Shown one piece after another: positions 22,281 through 33,810 of a stretch of DNA of 58,379 nucleotides. The position numbers were made by a program, and so were the translations under genes. The DNA comes from Chara braunii. Its lineage: Eukaryota > Streptophyta > Charophyceae > Charales > Characeae. Below the pieces are notes generated by a model. That model was not told where the DNA came from. It did no database searches and saw only the letters and a program-made list of their open reading frames with translations. Within the stretch, counting starts at the first letter, position 1; every line of letters begins with the position of its first letter. The stretch covers positions 328,520 to 386,898 of the forward strand of contig BFEA01000893.1 in the NCBI GenBank assembly GCA_003427395.1, given 5' to 3'.

Positions 22281-22918
22281 TTGTAGGGATGGGTGTGGAT
22301 TTATTTCCCGCAGGTTATTAATTTTTGGGCAGTCTTTGCAGTTGAAGTCTGCCACTGGGGCTAGTTCGGTGGGTCTGTGGTTGACCTTCCTGTTGGACCT
22401 GGATCTGTTTCGACCAGAGTTTTTCACTCCACAAACAGAACAGAACTTCAGGTCCCGCAGGTTAGCAATTGTTGGGAAGTCTTTCATGCTCAACCGCAAT
22501 TGGTGGGAAGTCGGGCCTAGTCTCGCAATTTAACAGTGCCAACGAGCTAAGAAAAACTCATAGAAAATTCCGAAAATTTTAGGCTTCGTTGATTAGCTCG
22601 TGATCGTTCGAGGAAAAATATGAAAAATTAGAAGGAAACATTTTTGGTATGCGGAACTTGCCAAGATAGAGGAGCCAATTTCACATTCGGCAAGACATGA
22701 CTGAAATTACAATTTTTTTCGTGATTTATCCATTTTTTTTCGATACGACAGAAGACCTTTAAATAAAATGTTATGTTTTTTGCGAACTTGCATAAATGAT
22801 CAGTCTTCCAGTGACAACACAGAACGTAACCCATCATCCATTTTGGCGAACGCCTCATATCGAACCTTTAGCGACAAACAAGGTCAGCCACACATACATT
22901 CTGGCGATAGCACAATTG
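22281..22918. other. Non-coding stretch
   Basis: No gene. AT-rich with several T- and A-runs; small open frames have no recognisable domain. Confidence 0.5.
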
Positions 22919-24047
22919 ATTATCATTTTTCCGAACTCGCAGTTATGAACAATTTTTTGTTGACAATGCAAAAGGTAATCATTCTGGCAAATTTGTAGAC
23001 ATGAACGGTCTTATCACAAATGTATGGCATCCAAAGTGCGAATATGTTCGCACATGTCATAAGGAAACAACAGTCAGCATTCAGTAGAGAGTACGAGATG
23101 TATAACAAAATTGATAATCATTTAGTGCACCGCTGAATTTTATGGAGTCCGTAAAACAACTTCAAGCACACATACATTCAGTCGATAATTGGTTTTCGAA
23201 TTGAGAATAAATTCGCAATTGTCATATGGAACGAACAGTCAGCATTCATTGGAGAGAAGAAGGATGGTGGTTGCGGGGAGCAGGGCACAAGAGAGGGGGT
23301 GAACCGTAAAACGGGCCGGTACGTGCAGAACAGGGGCGACACAAAATATGTGAAAGGTGGGTGGTAGGGGTGGGGGGGGGGGGGGGAGTGGGGCTTTCAC
23401 ACCACACAGTCTCGCTAAAGAAATAGATAAGCACGAAACAATGTGGCGACGAAGAAAAAATTATTGATATCTTTCACCAACGTCTTGCTAAATGAAGCAG
23501 AGTATCGAGTCCTACGAGCATGAGTGTAAAGAATGTCCACAAGAGGATGAAGATGTCTCATGAGTAACACAGGAGCATAACCTTGAAACGAATAAAGACA
23601 GCACGACGTTGCCGCTATTGTGGAGGACATAAGGAGAACAACCCGAAAACAAACAAAGGAAGCACAAAGCTGGGATATTCATATCCGATATCTAAGCGTC
23701 TACTTAAAAGATATTGCACCACGTGGACGGGATATTTACATCAACATTTAGGCGTCTACTTTACCTAAGCGTCCGCTGCAACCCTCTAGTTGCGTGGCAA
23801 GGAATGAGAACAACTTGAAAACAAACAAAGGCAGCACGGCGCTGCCGAAAGTCCAACGAGTAAAGTTGACAGGTTCCTCGTAATAAAAAACCCTTAAAAA
23901 AATGTTGCAGCACGAAGTTGGGATATTCACATCGACACCTAACCATTTACTTGATCAAAATGTCCACTGCAATCCGCTACCTCATCAAAACAACAGCACA
24001 GCTCGGACCTGCCGACTGTTAGACCAAGTGCGAACAGATTCGCACTT
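22919..24047. repeat. Palindromic-motif region, left side of the transposon
   Basis: Two clear copies of GTGCGAA-N4-TTCGCAC are at 23036-23053 and 24026-24047. Weaker versions such as TTCGAATTGAGAATAAATTCG lie near 23192. Within it a ~174 bp unit is repeated: GAAAACAAACAAAGG occurs at about 23645 and 23818, and GGATATTCA/TTA with GGCGTCTACTT recurs at about 23672, 23731 and 23921. The same palindrome is frequent at 32.1-33.0, 36.0-36.7 and 41.1-41.9 kb. Confidence 0.7.
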
Positions 24048-24099
24048 CTGTTTATGGCCTTTTGAATAAAAAGCTTCGCGTATTTTAAAAACAGGGGTG

Positions 24100-25356
24100 T
24101 TATTCCGAGCCTTGGAGTATATCCATCGCAATCCTCAGTCTGATGTTTGGAATGTCGCTTTGGGTTATCGGAAATGGTGGCAGATGCCCGCGTGCAAGAA
24201 AAGAAACGAAAGCGAGCATGAACACACCGCAGCTCGACCCGTCCGACTGTTAAGGGACACCATGAGCAACCACCTTGGGCGACGGGAGATCTAGTTTGAC
24301 ATTTTGACCATATCGATAAACTGCTTCGTCACGGAGGTATTCCGTGAAGTTTGCAAGCCAATCGGAAGAAAAACCGCCATCGTCTTGTAGGAGGGAGTCG
24401 TATTACTCCAGCCGTTGTTCGCGGACACACAATACGGTCCAATGCACTCGATTTTTATGGACAGGAATCAAGACCATGTCGTACGAGAAAATATTGACAT
24501 CTTTTGTCCATCTCGCAACCCTTTCATGTCGATAGCCGCCATCGACGAGCTTGGTATAGAAAAAGGGACTGAAAATGTAAAGAGAGGGACACCCAAGCAA
24601 CACAGCATTGCCAAGCAAGGCCAAGTACGACTCCACCACCTCATCAGAAAGCCATCCCCCCTGGACAAGAGTTTGAAGACTTTCTTTGGTCAACGGAATT
24701 GGACTAGCCCCTTTGCGAACCAAGGAAACCACCTCGTGGCCATTGCTGAAATCTCCGCAGACGTCCTGCAACATTCTCAAGTCTGTAGCGCTAAGCTCCT
24801 CAGTAGGCAAGGAAACGCGAAAACATGATATAACCCCAACTGCACAAACACCCACGAACAAGTGTGAGGAGTGACCAAAATCACCGGGGCGAAATGGCTA
24901 AGAACTGTCTGCCCGTTTTCCAGAAAAGTTGTATCCCCGACTGTTGAATGTGTCCTTGGCGATTAACTTAGGATACGGGTCTTTCAAGACACCCCGTTTG
25001 GCATCGTCATCAGACCCATCAGACAAAGCAGTAATGCTTTTAATAGAAGCAGCCAAATGTTTTCGCAAAGCTTCGTCCTTATCTATTCCACAAGCCTTCA
25101 GAACCCTGACAACTCTCTGGGAAAGGCGAGGCATCTGGACCCTTTTAAACAACCCTACACTTGACGACTTCTTCGGTAAGGCGGCCAATGACCTCCCTGA
25201 AAGACATTTCTCGTGCACGACTTTTAAAGGCTTCATGGGCAGGGACATTGACAACATCACACCTGTAAAACATAGAAAACAACCCATAGCCCACAAGCGT
25301 TTTTTTAAAAAGTGGTAATAGGTACATGAGCCCATCACATCAATTTGGACGAACAC
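24100..25356 (-). pseudogene. Ulp1/C48 (SUMO-protease-like) domain, C-terminal end of the minus-strand gene
   Basis: The reading frame shows a Ulp1-type cysteine protease. LTKESLQTLVQGGWLSDEVV matches the family's entry segment (L-x2-G-x-WL-x-DEV). The catalytic His lies in VHWTVLCV, Asp in YDSLLQDDGG, and the Gln and Cys in QSDGSSCGVF. Family enzymes cut SUMO or related modifiers from proteins; transposon-borne versions are known in plant CACTA and Mutator-like elements. TAG at 24898, TAA at 24403-24405 and TAA at 24250-24252 interrupt one continuous frame, which ends at TAA 24100-24102. The last of these stops sits just before the Gln of the active site. The part from 25356 to about 24950 is a basic, unrecognised stretch. 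It is the downstream end of the path starting at 31916. Confidence 0.85.
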
Positions 25357-25868
25357 AGAGCTGGCTAGTGACAGATATGCGAGTGCTACTATTCACAAAT
25401 CTTACCGTGCTCGGGAGCCCTTTGAGGGAAATCGCCCTCCTGTCGCGCCACTGAGTCAACGCCCACGGAGGATTCAACGTTCTGCACCTCGGCCACGACT
25501 GTGTCCAGCTGAGTCGCTACGCAACTCGATAGCTTCATGAAGCACCGTTTCCCGACCGGTACAGAGGACAGACGCTCGATCACCCTGTTCTTCACCACAA
25601 CGGGTGGACAGAGAATCATGATCTTTTCGCTCTGGACCCATCTTGATGCTGACGGCCACCTCACCGCCTTCCACGGAGGATTCGACGTTCTGCACCTCGA
25701 CCACGCCTGAGTCGCTAACCAGCTCGGTGGCAGCCGAGTCGTTACCCAACTCGATGGCTTTATGAAGTACCATTTCCCAACCGGTACTGAGGACAAACGC
25801 TCGATCATCCTGTTCTTCATCGCAACGGGTGGGCGAAGAATCGTCATCTTTCTGCTGTGGATCCATCT

Positions 25869-26265
25869 GGATGCCGACCGTCACCTCACCGCCTTCCACC
25901 ACGGGTTCTCCGCCTTTCTCATCGCCATGAACCCGAGCTTCCACCACGGGTTCTTCTTCGCCTTCCTCATTGCCAAGAAGGTGAGCTTCCATGAACGTCC
26001 ACTGACCTCCCTTACCGACACCCTCTCGCGTTGTGGCCACAGCCGAACGACTGTGCAGAACCTCATATGGATGCCGACCATCACCTCACCGCCTTCTACC
26101 ACGGGTTCTCCGCCTTTCTCATCGCCATGAACCCGAGCTTCCACCACGGGTTCTTCTTTGCCTTCCTCATCGCCAAGAAGGCGAGCTTCCACGAACGTCC
26201 ACTGACCTACCTTAACGACACCCTCTCGCGTTGTGGCCACAGCCGAACGACTGTGCAGAACCTCT
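25869..26265. repeat. 198 bp tandem duplication inside coding sequence
   Basis: Two head-to-tail copies with only a few differences, each containing CGTTGTGGCCACAGCCGAAC near its right end and CCACCACGGGTTCTTCTT in the middle. Confidence 0.93.
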
Positions 26266-27207
26266 TCGGACGTCCCGATCAATAGCACTCTTGCGTCGAG
26301 CCCCTTCACGACTTCGCGAGCCGGCCAGTGTTGAGTCTCCTCTTCCCGCTGCAGAGTATGCATTTCCCCCGGAGCTGCTGTACTCTTGCTGTCAGTGTCC
26401 ACGGACGCACCCTCCGAAACATGACGTTCGTACTCGCTACCCCCGGTCTCCAACACTTTGCGAGACTGCCACTGTTGAGTCTCCTCTTCCCGCTGTACAG
26501 CATGTGCTCCCGGAGAGCGCTCTTCTTCCCTAGGAGCCGCTGTACTCTTGCTGTCAACGTCGACTGATACACTCTCCGAAGCATGACGTTCGTAGTCGCC
26601 ACCCCCGGTCTCCAACACTCCTGCAACGGGCCCCTCCAGCACGTCGCGAGACCGCCAGTCTCGAGTCTCAACATATGAGAACGGAGCTGAGCAGGGAAAC
26701 CTTGTGCCCAATTGAAGATGCGGGCGGCAGGACGTCACATTTTCTTGGCCCCGCGGAAATGTAGCGTGAGGAGCACTTCTGGCGGAAGGCCTCAAGGGCG
26801 ACGTCAGCAACTCCGAATCTATTCGGAGTTTGTGGCGCTCGCCCGAGCTGAGGGAACTGGCGGTCGCACCTTCGCTCCTTCGCAATGCAGGCATCCCGCC
26901 CTCCAGGCAAAACGAAGATGCAGTTCCTATCAAGGAATGGTTTCCCCGCTCAGGAGATGTTGCCGTATGCTGCAGACGTTCGCCCTCTTCCAGGAGCAAG
27001 GTGTTGTGCACAGGAGACCTCTGCTGCGCACGACGGGACAGACTGTCATCGGCATCGGGAAACAAAGTCCTCGCAGACAAGAGCGAATCTACTCGCACTT
27101 GATTAGACCTCAGGGTGGCCACGTCTCGCATGTCGGAATCTCGACTCCCTACGCACTGGCTATCAGTTTCCCTGTACTGGGGACTCCCGGACATTCTACG
27201 CTTTCTG

Positions 27208-27360
27208 CCCGACCCCTTCCTGCCCGACCCCTTCCCGCCCGACCCCTTCCCGCCCGACCCCTTTCCAACAGACCCCTTTCCGTCCGACCCCTTTCCGCCT
27301 GACCCCTTTCCACTGGACGCCTTTTCTCCTGACGATGTTTCGCCCGACCCCTTTTCCGGC
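27208..27360. repeat. 15 bp coding minisatellite (Gly-Lys-Gly-Ser)
   Basis: About ten units of CCCGACCCCTTCCCG and close variants. On the minus strand each unit encodes GKGSG-like residues, on the plus strand PDPFP. Confidence 0.9.
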
Positions 27361-27569
27361 AAATTGTGAGCCATCTCCTCCGTCACCTCCGCCGTCTCCT
27401 TCGTCTCCTCCTCCACCCCTTCCCGGATGCTGACCGCCCGACGGAGGTTGCGGCATACGCCAGTCAATGCCACGAGACGGTGCCGTTTTGAGTGTGTAGA
27501 AAAACACTCGAAACTCCAACATATTGTCATCGTACAGCTCGTGGAGTTTCTGGCCTGCATACGCTGTGA

Positions 27570-28224
27570 CGTCCGAGAAGCTCCTTTCGGGGTTCATAAG
27601 ACTCAAATGCTCCACCAGAGCATCTCTCGCCTTTTTCTTAAATGGACCCGCTCCCAGTCTGTTCATGTCACGCCACTTGCCATCGGCTTCCTTCATTGCC
27701 ATGACCCACTTTCCATTCTTTACAGCAGGTTGGAATATCCTCGGGTGCCAGACGACGTTGTGTCCCTAGACATCCTCTGACTTGAACCGGTGATGCTTGT
27801 CGAAGAAGAAGAGTCTGTCATTCTCCCAGGTATCATGGTCCCCAGGGAGCTTGTCACAAGGTTCGTAATCATAGTCTCTCTCTTCCTCCCCGTCATCAGA
27901 CGATTGGTCATCGACTATTTCGCGCCCAAACACACGCTTCAAACCGGCAGGGGACGTGCTATATCTCCGAGGACCACCTCCCCCTTCATCACCAGCATGT
28001 CCAACCACCCGAGGAAGTGGCATGGACTCGAAATCGAAGGTTTCGGAGTCGCTCAGCTCCTCCATGTCTTCAGCGTCGAAAGGGTCTTCCTCGTCAAACT
28101 GCGCCTTGTAGTTTTTGAGGGTGAGCGGTTCGGCCATCAAGAAGAAAATGTGCTTCAACCTTCTCAAGAAATTCGAGACAGACTCACTGGGTGCATCGTG
28201 GTACCCATTCAACACACCGAACAC
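27570..28224 (-). pseudogene. Acidic middle segment of the minus-strand gene
   Basis: The frame reads MAEPLTLKNYKAQFDEEDPF and continues through an acidic stretch (DAEDMEELSDSETFDFE) to GHNVVWHPRIFQPAVKNGKW and the basic GPFKKKARDALVEHLSLM. A TAG at 27766-27768 lies between two clearly continuous parts in the same frame. No family recognised. It sits directly after the methyltransferase-like part and before the Gly-Lys repeats. Confidence 0.55.
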
Positions 28225-28290
28225 CAGGTTTCTCCGGCGATTGTATTCGAGGTCGGTCTAAGCAGGCGGTCCGGGTTGGAAAAGGAAGTC

Positions 28291-29506
28291 CTAAACCTCC
28301 GTCCTTTTGTTCCCCGACAATTTCCAATACATGTCACGTTTGGGATCCCAGTTCCGTTCGCCGGTGGTCTGGACAAAAGAGCAATTAATGCGAGGGTCTG
28401 CCATGCGTGTCTTCACGAACTCGTTAAGGTAATCGATCATGTTTGCCTCGTCCTCCAATGCGACAACGTTCCGACCATTGCGCAGGAGCTCCCACACGAC
28501 AGACGCATGCACCTTCCCAAAGAAAAAAACAGTTTGCCCAACTCTGCAAAAGTTTTTGGGTAGACCAAGTAGATGGGACGAGTTCCGCTCCCTGTCCCCG
28601 TAAGCAGGTCCACAAACATTTGTCACGCCGCCGTCCTCCCATTGGCTACAAGGGAACCTGTTCTCGTCCGCCACGTCGAAACACGCCAAAGCCTGTCCAG
28701 ATGGGTCCGACGAACAGACAACTTTCGAGCGGGCCGCCACCGCGTGTTTGGCCGGACTTGGACCATGACCACGGGGAGCCTTTGTCGGGCTACTGGTCGG
28801 GAAGACTGCGACTGTGTTGTGCCAGGTTCTCCCCATTGAAAATCACGTACAGGCGATCACACTCCTCAACCAGCATATTCCCTTCCTGGACGGTGGCCTG
28901 CCTTTGTGCATGGTGCACCCACTTCTCTGTCCTGACGTGATGAACGCTAAGCCTGGCCATGCCTTTCAAGAAACTGAGCTCCCAACGAGAGGGGAAGAAG
29001 ACCACAAGTGCCCAGTGCGTTGGCGACAGTGTTTGGAGAACACCTTGCAAGGAAGCGAAATCGTCTTCTCGCCAGTCTGAGAGGAGTGTGGGATCACACA
29101 AATCGAGAACGTACAGGTTGAACACGTAATGTCGCACAATCTCGCGGATCTCAGTGAGACGACTGTGGGCTTGGGAAGGCGGGCAACTGAAAGGAATAAG
29201 GCTGGTCACCCGGTTGAGCTTGTGCCATTTGATGTCCCTCACATCCCCGCTGACCCTGATCGTGTCTCAAACTTCTTCTTCTGTCCGTTGTAAGATGGAA
29301 CGGACAGACTTTTCGAAAGATTTAGGGAACCTGTCATCCTCGTACATTCTCTTCGTGTCGTCGAGGGACTCCTTCTCGTGCGGAAGAGTACGTTTGCAAG
29401 TGTTCACGTACTCCACCGCGCCCTGGAAATGCTTTCGCGGCCCTGCGGCCCGAACTCCGCCAGAAGCTGCCCCACGGTCCGGAAAAAAGGGCTCCCGTAG
29501 CGCCAA
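28291..29506 (-). pseudogene. Beta-class DNA methyltransferase-like domain
   Basis: Two parts of an N4/N6 DNA methyltransferase fold can be seen in beta-class order. First, LYVLDLCDPTLLSDW with LQTLSPTHWALVVFFPSRWE occupies the place of motif IV (canonical DPPY/W) and the strand after it. Second, after about 130 residues, QTVFFFGKVHASVVWELL and NGRNVVALEDEANMIDYL fit motif I and the S-adenosylmethionine pocket strands (canonical FxGxG ... G-R-x2-G-x-E). Both catalytic motifs deviate (DPTL, FFGKV), so activity is doubtful even before decay. TGA at 29267-29269 and TAG at 28790-28792 plus frameshifts break it. A ParB-like domain lies upstream, a pairing common in bacterial and phage methyltransferases. 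Another fold is possible. Confidence 0.5.
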
Positions 29507-30239
29507 ACCTCTGCGTCCTCCTCCGTTTCAAGGAACAAGATGTAGTGAAACATGCGGACCATCATGCAGTCCACTTTCCTCGTCGCGACAATGTCTTTAA
29601 TTCCAGGCTTATGTTGACGTTTCAGATGCCCGCCCGCCGATTGCACGAACACTCCCCTAAGTGCGAGAATGTCGTCGAGGATCGACAGTTTTTCAGCATC
29701 GGTCATGTCGGCGAGACACTGCCAACAGAACATGTCTGGCTCTCTCACGACGACGAAGAACTTGTCGTCCGCTTGCGTTTTCTTTTTGGTCGGAGGCGGC
29801 GGGACCCGGACCAGCCAACCCATCTTCGTTTCACCAGCCGCCCCTTTCGAGCCCATTTCCGGAATTGCTTGAAGACCCGGAGATTTGTCATCCACTGCCT
29901 CAATGCATTGCCAATGGCAGCGATGTGCTCCTTGTCGGCGAGCGTTGCCGCTTTGCATGCCATCGTCCAGTGTGCCCCGTTCGGACTCTTTCCCAAAAGC
30001 AGCTTTTGGAACTCGAAAAACGCTTGTTTTTCGGCCTCCTTGCCGGAAGGGTTCCCTTGAATGGCCACCGACCTTCCTTCATTCACCCATGCCTCCCGAA
30101 TGTCCTCGAAAGCGGCCTTCTGTGCACGCTGCTTAGACATCTTGTGTCTTGTGTTCTCCGTGAGACTGACTTGCAAATACCCCCCGAAGTCTTCGTCGGA
30201 GAACCAGACAACTCTCGCCGGCCATGAGTGCATCTTCAC
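29404..30239 (-). pseudogene. Linker between ParB-like and methyltransferase-like parts
   Basis: Two overlapping frames hold plausible protein: first WFSDEDFGGYLQVSLTENTR to RQWMTNLRVFKQF, then, after a frameshift near 29850, KMGWLVRVPPPPTKKKTQ and FCWQCLADMTDAEKLSILDD. The segment is helical-looking and unrecognised, apart from a single CWQC pair. It is contiguous in order with the domains on both sides. Confidence 0.5.
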
Positions 30240-31916
30240 AATTCGAATATTGGCTCACCGTACAACTCCTTCATAGCAGCCACGGTGTGTTGTCCGTTGA
30301 TAGGGTAATAAAAGTACTTATCCTTGTCCTCTCGCTTGAAGACATCTTTGTGAACCCTCTCAGCTTTCTCCGGCCTATGCGTCACCGGCTTGTAGATGGG
30401 TGCTAGAACCAAAGGGTTTTTCGTCCAGATCTTCCCCTTTTCCTCGTGGAACTGCCTTACCATCGCATCCTTGATGTCCTTCACACCATCGCGACTGAGA
30501 CTGCGGTGGTTGTAATATCTTTCCCACGGCGGGATATCGCAGACCTTCCCGGGATCGATGAGCAGTTGAACGGGGAGCTCCTTCTCCACGATCTCACCGT
30601 CATCGTTCCGCTCATATTCGAGCCAGAACGCTGCCGCTTCATCGTACTGCGTACCGACAGCCCGTTCGCCACCGCTCTCCGCCTCAGCAGTCTTCCTCCT
30701 CCGAGGTTTCTTCTGGCCATCGCCTTCTTCAACTGCCAGTTTCCTTTTGCATTTCTCCCAAGGTTCTCTCGCGGCAGCAGTGCCTGGATGAGCCCTATCT
30801 CCTCCACCCATAGCTTGTCCTTCGCGGATGGTCACACCGTCGGGCCTCCTCACTTTCTTACTTGTCGTTGCGCCCTCTTCCTTCGACAGCCTCTTTTCGA
30901 CTCCTTGTTCTTATCCGCTACGCATCTGTGGCGTCCTCTTTCCCGAGGCACGTTCTCCGACGTCACCTCCATCCCCGCCAATCATCGGCTCCGAGTATCC
31001 TTTCATCCTCTTCATGCGGCGGGTTTCTTCCGCCACCTCTTCTCGCACCATCCTCTGCCGCTCGCGCTTCTTTTCCGAAGAAGTCGGCTCCCCGCCAGAG
31101 CTGTCGCGGACTGCGTCCATCCCTTCAGCCTCATTCCCTCCAACCTCTTGCCCTGATCTGCTGGATTCTCTTCTCGTCTCATCTCGAAGCGAATACGTGT
31201 CGCCCTGGCAGAAGACCTTGAGGATTTTCGGAGTACCGACCCGGAGAGTCCCTGCATCTGGAGAATGCAAGTCTGACGTCTTCCCAGGAGCATCCGGACC
31301 GACCTGCGTCTGAATGCTGCGCGCGTGCCCAGACCCCCAGCGTCGTGAATCGCACTCCTGTGCCCACTGGCGTCTCAGGGGTTTCTTGAGCCAAGTCGGA
31401 CGACCCCTCATGGGCTGGCAGAAGCCGGAAAACATATTCTCGCGGAAGAACTGGACGTTCTTTCGGCACCATCAGCGCGAGATCGAGATATTCCACTGGC
31501 GGTGGAAGACGCTTACTGCAGCCATCGTAAAGCCCTTTGAAGTGACGGCACAACGGCATGTTCGAGCCGTACCCCGCGAAACTCTTGATGGGCACTATCA
31601 CACCCTTAACACCTTTGTAAGGCAGTCTGCATTGGTCGTACAAGACGTTAGTGTGCAGCTTGAGCAAGCCTCCAGAAATCTTAAAGAACGACACGATAGT
31701 ACCGAGAGGAAGAACGTTGTCCGCTCCCTCAGCGTCTGGAACGCAAGTGGGTCACATGAAAACAACTGGCCCAATAAGGTTCCCCTGAACAACGAAGTCC
31801 AAAAACCATTGTGCATCCCCTGTATGGAAATACGGAGGAGTAGATTGCTGAAGAGGCCGTCCTTCCCCAGGGACAGATGGCCCAGCGCTTGTGGATGTGT
31901 TTTTTGCGGACGCCAT
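30236..31916 (-). pseudogene. ParB/sulfiredoxin-like domain with unknown N-terminus
   Basis: The likely start is the ATG at 31916 (MASAKNTSTSAGPSVP). The N-terminal ~150 residues are unrecognised (TIVSFFKISGGLLKLHTN, FAGYGSNMPLCRHFKGL). A charged, Lys/Arg/Glu-rich linker with KKPRRRK leads to the ParB-like fold: ELPVQLLIDPGKVCDIPPWE and, at its end, YFYYPINGQHTVAAMKELYG, matching the GQHR/T-x2-A signature of ParB/Srx domains. These domains bind DNA or nucleotides. TGA at 31752-31754, TAA at 30911-30913, a frameshift near 31310 and one at the end (30236-30240) break it. It is divergent from the transposase gene at 37 kb. Confidence 0.65.
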
Positions 31917-31922
31917 CGTACC

Positions 31923-32113
31923 CCCACCCGTTGACTAATACGCCCAACCTCAGACCAAATCGGATGACCGGGAGGAAAGCAACGAGGTTTTCCTAACACT
32001 ACAGAAGCAAAGTGCGANCCCACCCGTTGACTAATACGCCCAACCTCAGACCAAATCGGATGACCGGGAGGAAAGCAACGAGGTTTTCCTAACACTACAG
32101 AAGCAAAGTGCGA
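31923..32113. other. Exact 95 bp duplication around a single N (assembly join)
   Basis: 31923-32017 and 32019-32113 appear identical and are separated by one unknown base at 32018. Perfect identity flanking a lone N points to overlapping contig ends that were not merged. Confidence 0.85.
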
Positions 32114-33020
32114 ACTAACTCAGATGACGAAATGGAGGACGAAAACGACGTAAGAAATGGGTGTTTGAAACGCACACGAAGTCACAACAATTGGGTAAAG
32201 GAGAGGAAAGATAACACTCCTCTGGCAGAGTGAGTTCGGAGGGAAGACAACAGCTCCTCGGAAAGAGTGCGAACGAACTCGCTGTCCTAGAAACGAGGAA
32301 GAGGTGGTTTATCTTCAGGAAAGTGCGAACTAGCTCGGAGTTCTGGGAATGAAGTCGTCCACAACAAGTACCGCATGGGTATCGACAAGCGGGAACCGAC
32401 TCGCAGTTCTGGGGACAAGGAAACCGACGCACAAGATTGGTGTTTGAAATGCAAACGAAGTCAAAACAATTGGGTAAAGTTGAGGAAAGACAACACTCCT
32501 CTGGCAGAGTGAGTTCGGAGGGAAAACAACAACTCTTCGGAAAGAGTGCGACCCGACTCGCTGCCCTCGAAACGAGTAAGATGTGGTTTATGTTCGGGAA
32601 AGTGCGAACTAACTCGGAGTTCTGGGAATGAAGACCTCTGCAACAAGTACCGCGCGGGTATCGACAAGTGCGAACTAACTCGCAGTTCTAGAGACAAGAC
32701 AACAATTGCAACCCGCAGTTCTGGAAACGTGAATGTCACGTTTAAGAAAAGGCAGCTTATCTTGGGGAAAGTGCGAACTAACTCGGAGTTATGGAAATGA
32801 AGACCTTAAAGACGCACGACATGGGTGTCCACAAGTGCGAACTAACTCCGAGTTCCGAAGACGGAGGGCAACAACTCCTCCAATAGTGTTGGTCATAAAG
32901 TGCGAACTGACTCGCAGTTGTGGAAATAAAGAACTGACTTTAACGAAAAAGGTGTCTAATCTTGGAAAAACTGCGAATTAACTCGCAGTTGTGACTCCTC
33001 GAGCAGTGTAGGTCGCAAAC
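32100..33020. repeat. Palindromic-motif array with 279 bp tandem superunit
   Basis: At least eleven copies of AGTGCGAACTAACTCGCAG-like motifs occur about every 50-80 bp. A good palindromic example is 32969-32990, with arms AACTGCGA and TCGCAGTT around an AT-rich centre. Superimposed is a 279 bp direct duplication (32162-32440 and 32441-32700) that includes TGTTTGAAA, CAACAC/TAACACTCCTCTGGCAGA and other blocks. It lies between the divergent ParB-Ulp1 path and the transposase, so it may hold promoters or transposase-binding sites. Confidence 0.85.
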
Positions 33021-33118
33021 TGCGAACTGAGTCGCAGTTGTGGATCACTTCCGACCTCGCTGGGATGGATGAACAAAACTGCGAATTGATTCGGTCTTCT
33101 AGAAGCGGCACTGACGAG

Positions 33119-33162
<44 letters not shown>
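33119..33162. repeat. (TA)n microsatellite
   Basis: TA dinucleotides with one AA interruption. Confidence 0.97.
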
Positions 33163-33164
<2 letters not shown>

Positions 33165-33299
33165 AGGTCGGCCACCTCACAAGGGACAGGTGAGCGAAAA
33201 TCGGGAATTGATTCGGTGTTCAACAAAAACTGGGTATTGATTCAGGATTCACCATGCGCAGTGACGACTATAAGTTGTGAAGGGAATCGAGCAGCTTTA

Positions 33300-33810
33300 T
33301 ACAAACGTTATCATGGCTATGGCGAAAGGTAATCGATCTACGAAATGTGGATCGGCTATGGCGGACGGAGGTGCAGGGTGAAGAAAAGACATCAGAACAC
33401 GTCCGCTGGCGAAACAACAAAACCGGGGATTGATTTGGGGTTCAACATGCGGCAACTGCGGCGTTATATCCTGCAGGTAGAGACAGGGCATCTCGGAATT
33501 TGTTCGAACATCGGACACAGAATAGGACAACTGAAGTTACTGAATCTTACCTTCGTCGTGCGTTGAGCGAGCGACCAACGTCGGACGGATATGGATGTAC
33601 GACCACCGAACCAGATATGGTGGAGGGATATCGAGCTACGAAGAGCGAATCGGCTATGGCGAATGGAAATCTAGCCACGAAGAGCGAGCTACGGAGAGTG
33701 AACCGAACACAATGCGGCAACTGCGGACGGAGCGAAGAGCGAAGAGCGGACGGGCTATGGCGGAAGGAGGTGGGGGGTGAAGACAAAATATCAGAACCCG
33801 CGCGGAAGCG
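33300..33810. repeat. Degenerate repeats with GGCTATGGCGGA words
   Basis: TCGGCTATGGCG recurs at about 33352, 33650 and, as GGGCTATGGCG, at 33748. The longer segment ATGGCGGA-GGAGGTG-GGGTGAAGA is present at about 33355 and 33753. Small frames here are repeat artefacts. Confidence 0.65.

Larger units (their letters stand above)
25389..27560 (-). pseudogene. Low-complexity repetitive linker of the minus-strand gene
   Basis: The longest open frame of the window's minus strand (559 codons, 27560-25881) is hydrophilic and repetitive. It contains a Gly-Lys-Gly-Ser pentapeptide array (about 27360-27208), charged segments rich in Glu, Ser and Arg, and repeated phrases such as GEVEGGEVxVGIxM-like and EEPVVEARVHGDE. 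A ~198 bp tandem duplication (25869-26265) repeats one whole segment and shifts the frame. There is no recognisable enzyme domain. I infer a disordered spacer between the methyltransferase-like and Ulp1 parts. Whether all parts were ever one polypeptide is unproven. Confidence 0.55.

Noticed and set aside
24100-24861. Polinton/Maverick origin, because these elements also carry a cysteine protease of this general class.
   Set aside because: No protein-primed polymerase, packaging ATPase or capsid gene is visible, and the Ulp1 segment LTKESLQTLVQGGWLSDEVV is of the plant-transposon type.
32100-33020. Regularly spaced short palindromic repeats resembling a CRISPR array.
   Set aside because: Repeats are degenerate, spacing is uneven, spacers are themselves repeated in a 279 bp superunit, and the context is a eukaryotic transposon.
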